This document shows positions 1 through 8,106 of a stretch of 64,000 nt of DNA, one piece after another. The notes under the pieces were generated by a model. That model saw only the letters and a program-made list of their open reading frames with translations, ran no database searches and was not told the origin of the DNA. The translations under genes were made by a program, and so were the position numbers. This DNA comes from an uncultured Paracoccaceae bacterium (GTDB lineage Bacteria > Pseudomonadota > Alphaproteobacteria > Rhodobacterales > Rhodobacteraceae): positions 1 to 64,000 of the forward strand of contig CANKYO010000012.1 in the NCBI GenBank assembly GCA_947488175.1, read 5' to 3'. Each line of letters starts with the position of its first letter. Position 1 is the stretch's first letter.

Positions 1-180
1 ACAGACGTGACCGGCACGGTTGAGCTGCCCGCAGGCACCGAAATGGTGATGCCGGGCGACAACCTGAAGTTCAACGTTGAACTGATCGCCCCGATCGCCA
101 TGGAAGACGGCCTGCGCTTCGCCATCCGCGAAGGCGGCCGCACCGTTGGTGCGGGTGTTGTGTCGAAGATCGTCGAGTAA
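1..180 (+). CDS. tuf: Elongation factor Tu, C-terminal 59 residues (partial)
   Basis: EF-Tu is the GTPase that delivers aminoacyl-tRNA to the ribosome. Only the end of domain 3 is inside the window. It reads in frame from base 1 and ends at TAA (178-180). The segment contains the family hallmarks MVMPGDN and [16 protein letters not shown]. The gene begins upstream of the window. It precedes the S10 cluster, the usual place for tuf in bacteria. A strong hairpin with a T-run follows about 100 bases later, so it is probably not co-transcribed with rpsJ here. Confidence 0.97.
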   Translation, partial: TDVTGTVELPAGTEMVMPGDNLKFNVELIAPIAMEDGLRFAIREGGRTVGAGVVSKIVE

Positions 181-241
181 GGTGTGGCTTGCGGTCTTCG
201 GGCCGCAAACGCACCGCAGCTCTCTTCGGACAACGAACGCC

Positions 242-262
242 GTCCCGGATCTGATCCGGGAC
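242..262. repeat. Palindromic repeat with GTCCCGGA arms
   Basis: A 9-bp inverted repeat (arms GTCCCGGAT and ATCCGGGAC, 3-base loop) lies between tuf and its terminator. The same palindrome recurs at 12729-12749 and, with a slightly changed loop, at 12966-12986. It looks like a dispersed intergenic REP-type element. Confidence 0.6.
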
Positions 263-278
263 CTCCAGGAACATCAAA

Positions 279-308
279 GGCCGCCCCAAAACGGGGCGGC
301 CTTTTTTT
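279..308 (+). terminator. Rho-independent terminator of tuf
   Basis: A 9-bp perfect GC stem (GGCCGCCCC / GGGGCGGCC, loop 288-292) is followed directly by seven T residues. Confidence 0.9.
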
Positions 309-376
309 CTTGGTTCGTCGGTTTATGGAGTTTATGAATATTCAAATTATGGTGCTTATTTGTTGGAGATTTTTCT

Positions 377-967
377 ATGACCCCAGATATTTTGGAGTTT
401 TTGCGCTATGGCGCATTGGCCATTTCGGCATTTTGTTTATTTTTGTCGTTTTTTCTTGTCTACCGAGGAGACCGAAGCAACCTACAGGTCTTTGGCTTTA
501 TGAGTTTTTCCGTTATTGTACTTGCGGCCTCGATATTCGCTGACCCAAATTCAGGGATTGGAAGAGTTGTGGGGCAGGTAGGAGGTGACCCGAAGCTTCC
601 CGAAGTGCAGGTTGAAGCATCGACTGTTAATCCAGTACAGAGGGGAATTTGGGACTCCGGTTGGTTCGAAGTCGAAGATGGAAAAAACTACAAATTGGAC
701 CACGACATGACGTCTGAGCCATTGGTTGCGACGATATGGTATCGACGAGATGGCTCCGATGACATTCATATGATGGATGGCATCTACGAGAATACTGGTG
801 GTTATGGCGCATGGATCATGGACCTGAACAGCAGTTCACTTGTTGTATCGACCGGAATCAACTCCTCGACATCAGGTTACGGTCAATACAACCACTGGAC
901 AGCAATTGATCGCGGCGCTGAAAGCGGGTCAGTGGCTCGGTCTGTCCGCGTCGTCATAAGCTACTAA
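377..967 (+). CDS. Hypothetical membrane-anchored protein, 196 aa
   Basis: No family recognised. The N-terminus has two hydrophobic segments, around residues 11-29 (YGALAISAFCLFLSFFLVY) and 37-53. A hydrophilic, probably extracytoplasmic domain of about 140 residues follows, rich in Gly, Ser, Tyr and Trp. The ATG at 377 is preceded by GGAGA at 365-369, which supports this start over longer readings. The gene is visibly more AT-rich than tuf and the ribosomal genes on either side, and it separates tuf from rpsJ, where many relatives have a short gap. It reads as an accessory insertion and has no obvious operon partner. Expression and function are unknown. Confidence 0.65.
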   Translation: MTPDILEFLRYGALAISAFCLFLSFFLVYRGDRSNLQVFGFMSFSVIVLAASIFADPNSGIGRVVGQVGGDPKLPEVQVEASTVNPVQRGIWDSGWFEVEDGKNYKLDHDMTSEPLVATIWYRRDGSDDIHMMDGIYENTGGYGAWIMDLNSSSLVVSTGINSSTSGYGQYNHWTAIDRGAESGSVARSVRVVISY

Positions 968-1042
968 TCTTTTACCGTAGCGTCGGTTGATCACTATTTG
1001 AATGCTTCTGCTTGGGCACGTAGTTCAAACTCTCAAACCCCC

Positions 1043-1071
1043 TTTACACCACCCCCGACTCCCCCTATACG
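1043..1071 (+). promoter_or_regulatory. Predicted sigma70-type promoter of the rpsJ block
   Basis: TTTACA (1043-1048), a 17-bp C-rich spacer and TATACG (1066-1071). The same -10 and the same spacer length precede rplB, rpmC and rplO, which is the main support for this call. About 125 bases of leader separate it from rpsJ. Confidence 0.7.
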
Positions 1072-1195
1072 CCCCCCATCCAGCAAGGGTGCGGTCCGCC
1101 GTGCCCTTTATACGTTGGAAAAAAGACGCGATGAGGGTGCCGGATGAGCCGGTATCGTCCAATCCGATCTTCACCCCAGTATAAGGGGATGAAAT

Positions 1196-1510
1196 ATGGC
1201 CGTTCAAAGCCAAAACATCCGTATCCGCCTCAAGGCGTTTGATTACCGGGTGCTTGATGCAAGCACACAGGAAATCGTCAGCACAGCCAAGCGCACAGGC
1301 GCTTCTGTCCGTGGTCCGATCCCACTTCCAAACAAGATCGAAAAATTCACCGTTCTGCGTGGCCCCCACGTTGACAAGAAATCCCGCGACCAGTTCGAGA
1401 TCCGCACGCATAAGCGCCTTCTCGACATCGTGGACCCGACACCGCAGACCGTGGACGCGCTGATGAAGCTCGACCTGGCCGCCGGTGTCGACGTTCAGAT
1501 TTCAGTATAA
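1196..1510 (+). CDS. rpsJ: 30S ribosomal protein S10
   Basis: S10 sits in the 30S head and, as NusE, also takes part in transcription antitermination. At 104 aa it has the family's usual length. It carries the conserved [13 protein letters not shown] start and the central segment [29 protein letters not shown] in overlapping pieces. The ATG follows an AAGGGGA Shine-Dalgarno sequence. It is the first gene of the S10 block, transcribed from the promoter at 1043-1071, with rplC 12 bases downstream. Confidence 0.98.
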   Translation: MAVQSQNIRIRLKAFDYRVLDASTQEIVSTAKRTGASVRGPIPLPNKIEKFTVLRGPHVDKKSRDQFEIRTHKRLLDIVDPTPQTVDALMKLDLAAGVDVQISV

Positions 1511-1522
1511 GGAGTAGACAAC

Positions 1523-2374
1523 ATGCTCCGTACCGGACTTATCGCAAAGAAAGTCGGGATGACCCGGCTTTTTATGGAAGACGGCAAGCAGATCCCTGTG
1601 ACCGTTCTTTCGCTCGAAAACCTGCAGGTCGTCGCACAGCGCACCGCTGACAAGGACGGCTATGTCGCCGTGCAACTGGGTGCCGGCAATGCCAAGGCCA
1701 AGCGGACCTCCAAGGCGATGCGCGGTCATTTTGCCGCCGCCAAGGTGGAACCCAAGCGCAAGGTCGCTGAGTTCCGCGTGGCCCCTGAGAACCTGATCAA
1801 TGTGGGCGAAGAAATCCTCGCCAACCATTACTTCGAAGGTCAGTATGTGGACGTGTCCGGCACATCCATCGGTAAAGGTTTTGCCGGTGCGATGAAGCGG
1901 CACAACTTTGGTGGTCTGCGCGCGACACACGGTGTGTCGATCTCTCACCGTTCGCACGGTTCCACTGGCCAGTGTCAGGACCCCGGCAAGGTGTTCAAAG
2001 GCAAGAAGATGGCCGGTCATATGGGTGCGGCGAAAGTCACCACCCAGAACCTGCAAGTGGTCAAGACCGATGCCGACCGTGGCGTGATCATGGTCAAAGG
2101 TGCTGTTCCCGGATCAAAAGGTGGCTGGGTGACGATCAAGGATGCGGTCAAGAAACCGACCCCTGAAAACGTGATCTACCCTGCCGGTCTGAAATCCATG
2201 AAGGAAGAAGCCGAAAAGCTGGCAGCCGAAGCCGCAGCCGCAGCTGCCGCTGAAGAGGAGGCCGCCGCCAAGGCCGCAGCCGAGGCAGAACAGGCCGCAC
2301 TGGAAGCCGCTGAAGCCGAGGCCGCAGCCGAAACAGATGCCCCAGAAGAAGGAGGCGACAAAAATGAAGGCTGA
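1523..2374 (+). CDS. rplC: 50S ribosomal protein L3 with long Ala/Glu-rich C-terminal tail
   Basis: L3 is an early assembly protein of 23S rRNA that reaches towards the peptidyl-transferase centre. The core runs to about residue 220. It includes the conserved loop around [21 protein letters not shown] (a Gln in this loop is methylated by PrmB in E. coli). It is followed by about 60 residues made almost entirely of Ala, Glu and Lys, giving 283 aa against about 209 in E. coli. The tail is predicted to be helical or disordered and acidic. The gene overlaps rplD by 11 bases, so the rplD Shine-Dalgarno lies inside the tail codons. Confidence 0.97.
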   Translation: MLRTGLIAKKVGMTRLFMEDGKQIPVTVLSLENLQVVAQRTADKDGYVAVQLGAGNAKAKRTSKAMRGHFAAAKVEPKRKVAEFRVAPENLINVGEEILANHYFEGQYVDVSGTSIGKGFAGAMKRHNFGGLRATHGVSISHRSHGSTGQCQDPGKVFKGKKMAGHMGAAKVTTQNLQVVKTDADRGVIMVKGAVPGSKGGWVTIKDAVKKPTPENVIYPAGLKSMKEEAEKLAAEAAAAAAAEEEAAAKAAAEAEQAALEAAEAEAAAETDAPEEGGDKNEG

Positions 2375-2984
2375 TGCAATCAAACTGGACGGCAAGAAAG
2401 CCGGGTCCGTTGATCTGAACGACGACATCTTTGGTCTGGAGCCCCGCAAGGACATCCTGCACCGCGTCGTCCGCTGGCAGCGCAACAAGGCCATGGCTGG
2501 CACACATGACACGCTTGGTCGGTCCGAAGTGTCGTATTCGACCAAGAAGATCTATCGTCAAAAGGGCACCGGTGGCGCACGCCACGGCTCGCGCGGCGCG
2601 CCGATCTTCCGCTCGGGCGGTGTCTACAAGGGGCCGACCCCCCGCAGCCACGCCCATGACCTGCCCAAGAAGTTCCGCAAGCTGGGTCTGAAGCACGCCC
2701 TGTCCGCGAAAGTGGCCGCAGGCGAGCTGGTGATCGTCGACACGATTGAGGTGAAGGACGCCAAGACCGGCGCGCTGGCCAAAATGGTCGGCAACCTGGG
2801 CTGGAAACGCGCACTGGTCATCGACGGGGCCGAAGTGAACGAAAACTTCAAAAAGGCCGCGGCCAATATCTCAACCATTGACGTGCTGCCCAGCCAGGGT
2901 GCCAACGTCTATGACATCCTGCGGTCCGACACGCTTGTGCTGACCAAGGCAGGCGTCGAAGCACTGGAGGCTCGTTTGTCATGA
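2364..2984 (+). CDS. rplD: 50S ribosomal protein L4
   Basis: L4 binds 23S rRNA domain I and lines the exit tunnel with its extended loop. In E. coli it also autoregulates the S10 operon. The ATG at 2364 (protein begins [10 protein letters not shown], 206 aa) is preferred over an in-frame ATG at 2337, because AGGAGG lies just upstream at about 2350 and the family starts here. The tunnel-loop signature [22 protein letters not shown] is present in pieces. It overlaps rplC by 11 bases and rplW by 4. Confidence 0.97.
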   Translation: MKADAIKLDGKKAGSVDLNDDIFGLEPRKDILHRVVRWQRNKAMAGTHDTLGRSEVSYSTKKIYRQKGTGGARHGSRGAPIFRSGGVYKGPTPRSHAHDLPKKFRKLGLKHALSAKVAAGELVIVDTIEVKDAKTGALAKMVGNLGWKRALVIDGAEVNENFKKAAANISTIDVLPSQGANVYDILRSDTLVLTKAGVEALEARLS

Positions 2985-3277
2985 GCGCGAAAGCAGAACA
3001 TTACGACGTGATCCGCAAGCCGATCATCACCGAAAAGGCAACCATGGCGTCCGAACAGAACGCCGTTGTGTTTGAAGTGGCGATCGACGCGAACAAGCCG
3101 ATGATCAAAGAGGCCGTCGAAAGCCTGTTCGGGGTCAAGGTGAAGGCGGTGAACACATCGATCACCAAAGGCAAGGTCAAGCGGTTCCGCGGCTCACTCG
3201 GCACCCGCAAGGACGTCAAGAAAGCCTACGTGACGCTCGAAGAGGGCAACACGATCGACGTCTCCACCGGTCTCTGA
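2981..3277 (+). CDS. rplW: 50S ribosomal protein L23
   Basis: L23 lies at the tunnel exit and is a docking point for trigger factor and SRP. The 98-aa product has the normal length, starting [20 protein letters not shown], with the FEV...A.K..IK.AVE.LFGVKV core. Its ATG overlaps the rplD stop (ATGA), indicating translational coupling. Unusually, a strong terminator follows 20 bases after the stop and rplB does not come next. Confidence 0.97.
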   Translation: MSAKAEHYDVIRKPIITEKATMASEQNAVVFEVAIDANKPMIKEAVESLFGVKVKAVNTSITKGKVKRFRGSLGTRKDVKKAYVTLEEGNTIDVSTGL

Positions 3278-3296
3278 TCCGGGTCTGATATGAATG

Positions 3297-3328
3297 AAAA
3301 AGCCCTCGGCAATCGCCGGGGGCTTTTT
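3297..3328 (+). terminator. Rho-independent terminator after rplW
   Basis: Hairpin AAAAGCCC(T)CGGC / GCCGGGGGCTTTTT with an A-rich upstream and a T-rich downstream arm. It cuts the S10 operon after its fourth gene. Confidence 0.85.
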
Positions 3329-3336
3329 CGTTGTAG

Positions 3337-3353
3337 GGTGGGTACAACCCACC
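3337..3353. repeat. GGTGGGT...ACCCACC palindrome
   Basis: A 7-bp inverted repeat preceded by TGTAGG. It is related to the long inverted repeat at 17190-17240 and the palindrome at 23810-23828. All three lie in gaps of the ribosomal cluster. Confidence 0.55.
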
Positions 3354-3630
3354 ATCCCGACATTGGTGGAAGCCGGGCGCGCGCCTGCCCGTGGGATGGC
3401 GCAACTGCCCTCACGTCTGGCACTTTATGGCAGCCACACATGCGCCAAGGGTGCGATGCGTGTGACGCCACCAAAGCGCCAGCCCGCCGGAACGGGCAGG
3501 CGCTCGCCCGGCGCCTTTGGCTTGTTCCGGGCGGGCACAATTGACTCAGCGCGCATTCGAGGGCCAAAATTGAATTGTATACTCTCACTTACTACATTTA
3601 TCTTACATCTTTTCGTTGAGGTAGCATATT
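3354..3630. other. Non-coding gap before the inserted two-gene cassette
   Basis: GC-rich sequence with GCCCGCCGG/CCGGGCGGGC-type partial palindromes up to about 3540, then a sharp change to AT-rich DNA. A TATACT hexamer at 3578-3583 could be the -10 of the following gene, but no good -35 is spaced to it. No convincing gene is seen. Confidence 0.4.
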
Positions 3631-4389
3631 TTGGATGATCCTGAATTCAGCACGAGCGGTACCAACCCTTTGAGTGAGCTCTCAGAGGTTCGTTTCGAAA
3701 TCGATGCTCGAGAAGGGCTTTTTGAGCTTAAATGTCGACTTCGATTTGGGAAGATGCAATATGAGTATAAAGAACAGGAATACGAAGTAGGCGTTTCGAA
3801 GGCTTACCTCCGCCTTTCGTTGGAGGGTTGCGAAACAACACTTGGCAGTGGTTTCGGCGAAAATGTTCTTGAAGCCGTTGTTGAGGAGGACTGCGTTGAA
3901 ACGCAAGCCTCGGTTGGAGCCGATGTCTCTATCGGAGCAAATACAGAGACTGGTCCTGCGGCTCAAATTGGTGCCGGGGTCGGAGCTAATGCTGCTCGAA
4001 AACGAACGCTCAATCAAAGCAAAGTACACCTTCCAGTTACCGCCCTTCCGAACGACAGTTGGGAGGTGCGGCCTCAGACAGTAACGGGAACATCAAACTC
4101 GGTTATCGAAGGCACCGCCATTCCCAGCACGAAACTTTGTTCCTTGCGCCGGAAGAAAGGTGGAAACCGCCTTGCGATTATTGGCGAAGTACAGGTTTCG
4201 AGGAGTGCGGTGAAAGTTTCGGCCAAGCGTGGGAACCGGCTGGGCAGGTCCATGAGTGAGTGGCAAAATAAAGATGCCATCGTATCCCAAATACTAAGGA
4301 AAGCTATTCAGCGAGAGGCCAACTCTGCTCTCAACCAAAGTACCACTTCTGCGGTCGCAATTTCACGATGCGAGGTATTTGAGGAATGA
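3631..4389 (+). CDS. Uncharacterised protein, first gene of a two-gene cassette, 252 aa
   Basis: Family not recognised. No signal peptide or membrane segment is apparent, so it is probably cytoplasmic. Residues about 75-115 form a Gly/Ala/Val-rich stretch (ASVGADVSIGAN, AAQIGAGVGANAARK) between two beta-rich parts, and the C-terminus is basic. The start is a TTG at 3631 with GAGG at 3618-3621, and no upstream ATG is in frame. The last codons overlap the next gene by 4 bases (ATGA), so the pair is translationally coupled. Codon use is AT-rich and unlike rplW and rplB, which points to horizontal acquisition. Confidence 0.7.
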   Translation: MDDPEFSTSGTNPLSELSEVRFEIDAREGLFELKCRLRFGKMQYEYKEQEYEVGVSKAYLRLSLEGCETTLGSGFGENVLEAVVEEDCVETQASVGADVSIGANTETGPAAQIGAGVGANAARKRTLNQSKVHLPVTALPNDSWEVRPQTVTGTSNSVIEGTAIPSTKLCSLRRKKGGNRLAIIGEVQVSRSAVKVSAKRGNRLGRSMSEWQNKDAIVSQILRKAIQREANSALNQSTTSAVAISRCEVFEE

Positions 4390-5147
4390 CACGATTGCTG
4401 GAGGACATGTTGACTAACCAAGAGCTGCAAGCAATTGATCAAGTGCTTGAGAGCAACAGCTCACGTTTCGACCAACTAGTTGATATGAGCGGCCTTGATC
4501 CTGCAACAGATTTCAGGTTCGCGGATTTGCGGTGGTTAAATCTCTGCGGCGCAGACTTGCGAGGGTTCGATTTTACGGGTTCTGATTTGCGGCAGTGCGC
4601 GCGTAACGACAATACAGTAATCGATCAAACGACAATCTTCAACGAAGCCAAAATTGACTGGATTGAACTTGAAGCGCTGCCAATCGTAACAAAAATGCAA
4701 GAAATAGAATCTGTATCTGCATCCGAGGAACGACAAAAACTACTAGCTGAACTGACAACAGAGTTCGGCAAAACAACGCATGTCATTACATATATGGTAT
4801 CGGCTGCTTCACAGTCTAAGACTGTTGAGCAATTCCTGGACTTTGCCCAGTTTCTGCCCCCACAGCTGCCTCAGAGCCAATCTGATCGACTTAGCGATGC
4901 TGGATTGAAGCTACTCCGGAAAAAATTTGCCCAAAGCAAGAGCCGAACGCGTCGAAATACGACTGCAATACTTGCTTTGGATGATATCGTTAAAAAACTT
5001 CAGCAGACCCCAGGTTCGTTGGCAGAAAGTATCTATGGACACTTGGCTGAAATCGTTACCAACAAAAGGCAAACTGTGGTGCTCTCTAGAATGGCCGAGG
5101 TCGAGCTAAGTGATATGGAGGATGCCTTTGCAGCAATTGGAAATTGA
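4386..5147 (+). CDS. Pentapeptide-repeat protein, second gene of the cassette, 253 aa
   Basis: Residues about 40-72 contain consecutive A(D/N)LXX-type pentapeptides (FRFADL, RWLNL, CGADL, RGFDF, TGSDL), enough for one short coil or two of a right-handed beta-helix. The rest is an alpha-helical region of about 180 residues with no motif I recognise. There is no signal peptide or membrane segment. It overlaps the upstream gene by 4 bases and ends 37 bases before the rplB promoter. Pentapeptide proteins have been tied to gyrase protection and to effector modules, but nothing here fixes a role. AT-rich composition matches the first gene. Confidence 0.72.
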   Translation: MTRLLEDMLTNQELQAIDQVLESNSSRFDQLVDMSGLDPATDFRFADLRWLNLCGADLRGFDFTGSDLRQCARNDNTVIDQTTIFNEAKIDWIELEALPIVTKMQEIESVSASEERQKLLAELTTEFGKTTHVITYMVSAASQSKTVEQFLDFAQFLPPQLPQSQSDRLSDAGLKLLRKKFAQSKSRTRRNTTAILALDDIVKKLQQTPGSLAESIYGHLAEIVTNKRQTVVLSRMAEVELSDMEDAFAAIGN

Positions 5148-5183
5148 TCACCGTTCCCGTTGGTAGGTCCGATAACACAGCAC

Positions 5184-5212
5184 TTGCCACCCCACCCATC
5201 CCCCGCTATACG
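5184..5212 (+). promoter_or_regulatory. Predicted promoter of the rplB block
   Basis: TTGCCA (5184-5189), 17-bp C-rich spacer, TATACG (5207-5212). It is nearly identical in design to the promoter at 13665-13693. The 120-base leader before rplB contains complementary GGCCCC/GGGGCC segments that could fold. Confidence 0.75.
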
Positions 5213-5333
5213 CCCACCATTCACTCCACCCCGGATTCGTCCGGGGTGCTGTGCTTTTGACCATCGGGCACCTACGGGGGCCTTAACCACATAGGCCCCA
5301 TACGGGGCCGCCAAGCAAACGGAAGAAGCTAAC

Positions 5334-6176
5334 ATGGCACTCAAGTCGTACAAACCGACGACGCCGGGCCAGCGTGGGCTGGTGCTGATCGACCGTTCGG
5401 AGCTTTGGAAAGGACGTCCTGTCAAGGCCCTCACAGAGGGTCTGACCAAGTCAGGCGGCCGGAACAACACCGGACGGATCACCATGCGTCGCATTGGTGG
5501 GGGCGCAAAGCGTCTTTACCGTATCGTCGATTTCAAGCGCAACAAGATGGATATGTCCGCTGTTGTCGCCCGCATCGAATATGACCCGAACCGGACCGCT
5601 TTCATCGCACTGATCCAGTATGAAGACGGCACCCAGAATTACATCCTCGCCCCGCAGCGCCTGGCTGTCGGTGACAAGGTGATTGCCTCGGCCAAGGCCG
5701 ATATCAAGCCCGGCAACGCAATGCCCTTTAGCGGCATGCCGATCGGGACGATCGTTCACAACATTGAACTGAAAGCAGGCAAAGGCGGCCAGATCGCCCG
5801 TGCCGCCGGCACCTATGCCCAGTTCGTCGGTCGTGACGGAGGCTATGCCCAGATCCGCCTGTCGTCGGGTGAATTGCGCCTGGTCCGCCAGGAATGCATG
5901 GCGACAGTTGGCGCGGTATCGAACCCCGACAACTCTAACCAGAACTTCGGCAAGGCTGGCCGCAACCGTCACAAGGGCATCCGCCCGTCTGTACGTGGTG
6001 TGGCCATGAACCCGATCGACCACCCGCATGGTGGTGGTGAAGGCCGGACATCTGGTGGTCGTACGCCTGTGACACCTTGGGGCAAAGACACCAAGGGCAA
6101 GCGTACCCGTAACAAAAACAAAGCGTCGCAGCGGCTTATCGTCCGTTCGCGTCACGCCAAGAAGAAGGGTCGTTAA
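5334..6176 (+). CDS. rplB: 50S ribosomal protein L2
   Basis: L2 is a primary 23S rRNA binder needed for subunit association and peptidyl-transferase activity. The 280-aa product begins [15 protein letters not shown] and has the diagnostic [18 protein letters not shown] loop near residue 225, containing the conserved functional His. The C-terminus is Lys/Arg-rich. It opens a new transcription block with its own promoter rather than following rplW directly. Confidence 0.98.
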   Translation: MALKSYKPTTPGQRGLVLIDRSELWKGRPVKALTEGLTKSGGRNNTGRITMRRIGGGAKRLYRIVDFKRNKMDMSAVVARIEYDPNRTAFIALIQYEDGTQNYILAPQRLAVGDKVIASAKADIKPGNAMPFSGMPIGTIVHNIELKAGKGGQIARAAGTYAQFVGRDGGYAQIRLSSGELRLVRQECMATVGAVSNPDNSNQNFGKAGRNRHKGIRPSVRGVAMNPIDHPHGGGEGRTSGGRTPVTPWGKDTKGKRTRNKNKASQRLIVRSRHAKKKGR

Positions 6177-6178
6177 TT

Positions 6179-6457
6179 ATGGCTCGTTCCGTCTGGAAAG
6201 GCCCGTTCGTCGATGCCTACGTGCTGAAGAAAGCCGAAGCATCCCGCGAAAGCGGCCGCAACGAAGTGATCAAGATCTGGTCGCGTCGTTCTACCATCCT
6301 GCCTCAGTTCGTTGGCCTGACCTTCGGGGTCTACAACGGCAAGAAGCATATCCCCGTCAACGTCAGCGAAGACATGATTGGTCAGAAGTTCGGTGAATAT
6401 TCACCAACCCGCACCTATTACGGTCACGCCGCTGACAAAAAAGCGAAGCGGAAATAA
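6179..6457 (+). CDS. rpsS: 30S ribosomal protein S19
   Basis: S19 is in the 30S head and contacts S13 and the A-site tRNA side. It is 92 aa, with the conserved [21 protein letters not shown] core and the [13 protein letters not shown]-terminal motif. It starts 2 bases after the rplB stop, and rplV follows 3 bases after its end. Confidence 0.98.
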   Translation: MARSVWKGPFVDAYVLKKAEASRESGRNEVIKIWSRRSTILPQFVGLTFGVYNGKKHIPVNVSEDMIGQKFGEYSPTRTYYGHAADKKAKRK

Positions 6458-6460
6458 GTC

Positions 6461-6841
6461 ATGGGCAAGGAAAAGAACCCCCGCCGCGTGGCCGACAACG
6501 AAGCCATGGCAAAACTGCGCATGCTTCGCACGTCCCCGCAGAAACTGAACCTTGTGGCTGGCCTGATCCGTGGCAAGAAAGTCGAACAGGCACTGACCGA
6601 CCTGACTTTCTCCAAAAAGCGGATCGCTGGTGACGTGAAGAAATGTCTTCAGTCCGCCATCGCAAACGCAGAAAACAACCACAACCTGGACGTCGACGAA
6701 CTTGTCGTCGCCGAGGCTTATGTGGGTAAAAACCTGATCATGAAGCGCGGTCGCCCCCGGGCCCGTGGCCGGTTCGGCAAGATCATCAAGCCGTTTTCGG
6801 AAATCACCATCAAGGTGCGTCAGGTTGAGGAGCAATCATAA
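6461..6841 (+). CDS. rplV: 50S ribosomal protein L22
   Basis: L22 contacts all 23S domains, and its beta-hairpin lines the exit tunnel (site of macrolide resistance changes). The 126-aa product contains the [18 protein letters not shown] start region and the [13 protein letters not shown] hairpin. The final TAA shares its last base with the ATG of rpsC. Confidence 0.98.
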   Translation: MGKEKNPRRVADNEAMAKLRMLRTSPQKLNLVAGLIRGKKVEQALTDLTFSKKRIAGDVKKCLQSAIANAENNHNLDVDELVVAEAYVGKNLIMKRGRPRARGRFGKIIKPFSEITIKVRQVEEQS

Positions 6842-7545
6842 TGGGTAACAAAGTAAACCCGATCGGCATGCGCCTCCAGGTCAACCGCACCTGGGACAGC
6901 CGCTGGTACGCCGATACCAAAGACTACGGCGACCTTCTTCTTGAAGACCTCAAGATCAAGGACTTCATCAAGAAAGAATGCGCTCAGGCTGGCGTCAGCC
7001 GCGTGATCATCGAACGCCCGCACAAGAAGTGCCGGGTCACGATCCATGCCGCTCGCCCCGGTGTTATCATCGGTAAAAAGGGTGCGGATATCGAAGGTCT
7101 GCGCAAGAAGCTGGCAAATCTGACATCGTCCGAGTTGCACCTGAACATTGTCGAGGTCCGCAAGCCCGAGCTGGACGCAGCCTTGGTCGCCGAATCCATC
7201 GGCCAGCAGCTGGAACGCCGGGTGTCCTTCCGTCGCGCTATGAAGCGTGCCGTGCAGAACGCCATGCGCATGGGTGCCCTGGGTATCCGGGTGAACCTCG
7301 CCGGTCGTCTGGGTGGCGCTGAAATCGCACGTACCGAATGGTACCGTGAAGGCCGCGTGCCGCTGCACACCCTGCGTGCAGACATCGACTATGCACTGTA
7401 CGAGGCGATGACGCCTTACGGGATCATCGGCATCAAGGTCTTCATCTACAAAGGTGAGATCATGGAGCATGATCCGTCAGCGCACGACCGCAAACATGCC
7501 GAGCTGCAAGAGGGTGCCATCCCTCGCGGCCCCGGCCGCCGCTAA
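6841..7545 (+). CDS. rpsC: 30S ribosomal protein S3
   Basis: S3 is at the mRNA entry channel and contributes to helicase activity. The 234-aa product has the N-terminal [13 protein letters not shown], a KH domain with the GxxG loop in [16 protein letters not shown], and the C-terminal [10 protein letters not shown] motif. It overlaps rplV by 1 base and is followed by rplP after 12 bases. Confidence 0.98.
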   Translation: MGNKVNPIGMRLQVNRTWDSRWYADTKDYGDLLLEDLKIKDFIKKECAQAGVSRVIIERPHKKCRVTIHAARPGVIIGKKGADIEGLRKKLANLTSSELHLNIVEVRKPELDAALVAESIGQQLERRVSFRRAMKRAVQNAMRMGALGIRVNLAGRLGGAEIARTEWYREGRVPLHTLRADIDYALYEAMTPYGIIGIKVFIYKGEIMEHDPSAHDRKHAELQEGAIPRGPGRR

Positions 7546-7557
7546 GGAGTAGATGAT

Positions 7558-7971
7558 ATGCTGCAACCAAAGCGCACCAAACACCGCAAGCTGCACAAGG
7601 GCCGCATTCGGGGCGAAGCCAAGGGCGGGTCTGACCTGAACTTTGGCACTTACGGCCTCAAGGCGATCGAACCGGAGCGTATCACAGCGCGCCAGATCGA
7701 AGCTGCCCGTCGTGCCATGACGCGCCACATGAAGCGTCAGGGCCGCGTCTGGATCCGTATCTTTCCCGATACGCCCGTGACATCCAAGCCTGTCGAGGTT
7801 CGTATGGGTAAGGGTAAGGGTTCGATTGACTTCTGGGCATGCAAAGTCAAACCCGGTCGCGTGATGTTCGAAATCGACGGCGTGAACGAAACAATCGCCC
7901 GCGAAGCCCTGCGTCTGGCTGCGATGAAGCTGCCAATCAAGACACGGACAGTGGTTCGGGAAGACTGGTAA
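7558..7971 (+). CDS. rplP: 50S ribosomal protein L16
   Basis: L16 organises the A-site side of the 50S subunit. It is 137 aa, starting [16 protein letters not shown], with the typical [12 protein letters not shown] and [19 protein letters not shown] segments. It is the last gene of this block. A hairpin terminator follows, and rpmC (its usual neighbour) is displaced by 5.8 kb. Confidence 0.98.
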   Translation: MLQPKRTKHRKLHKGRIRGEAKGGSDLNFGTYGLKAIEPERITARQIEAARRAMTRHMKRQGRVWIRIFPDTPVTSKPVEVRMGKGKGSIDFWACKVKPGRVMFEIDGVNETIAREALRLAAMKLPIKTRTVVREDW

Positions 7972-8051
7972 ACCTGTCGTTTCCGCATGCGGAAATGACT
8001 TGGAGGGTAAGTGTTTGGCAAAGCCAAATACGGCCCGACCCGGTTGAGAAT

Positions 8052-8092
8052 GAGAAGCCTCCGCTGAGAAATCGGCGGGGGTTTCTTGTTAT
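8052..8092 (+). terminator. Probable terminator after rplP
   Basis: Imperfect stem (GAAGCCTCCGC with GCGGGGGTTTC, including G-U pairs) and a T-rich end (TTTCTTGTT). It ends the rplB-rplP transcript before the inserted region. Confidence 0.65.
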
Positions 8093-8106
8093 ATTGTAAT
8101 CCATAG

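Noticed and set aside
1502-2056. Long minus-strand open frames through rplC, rplD, rplB, rpsC, rpsE and rpoA
   Set aside because: They are antisense shadows of highly expressed ribosomal genes, a known effect of GC-rich codon use. They lack ribosome-binding sites and recognisable families.
2337-2363. ATG at 2337 as the rplD start
   Set aside because: It lies before the AGGAGG Shine-Dalgarno, inside the rplC tail, and adds 9 residues absent from the family.
3294-3638. Open frames of 84 and 114 codons after rplW
   Set aside because: They begin within the terminator hairpin and cover repeat-like GC-rich DNA, with no protein signature.
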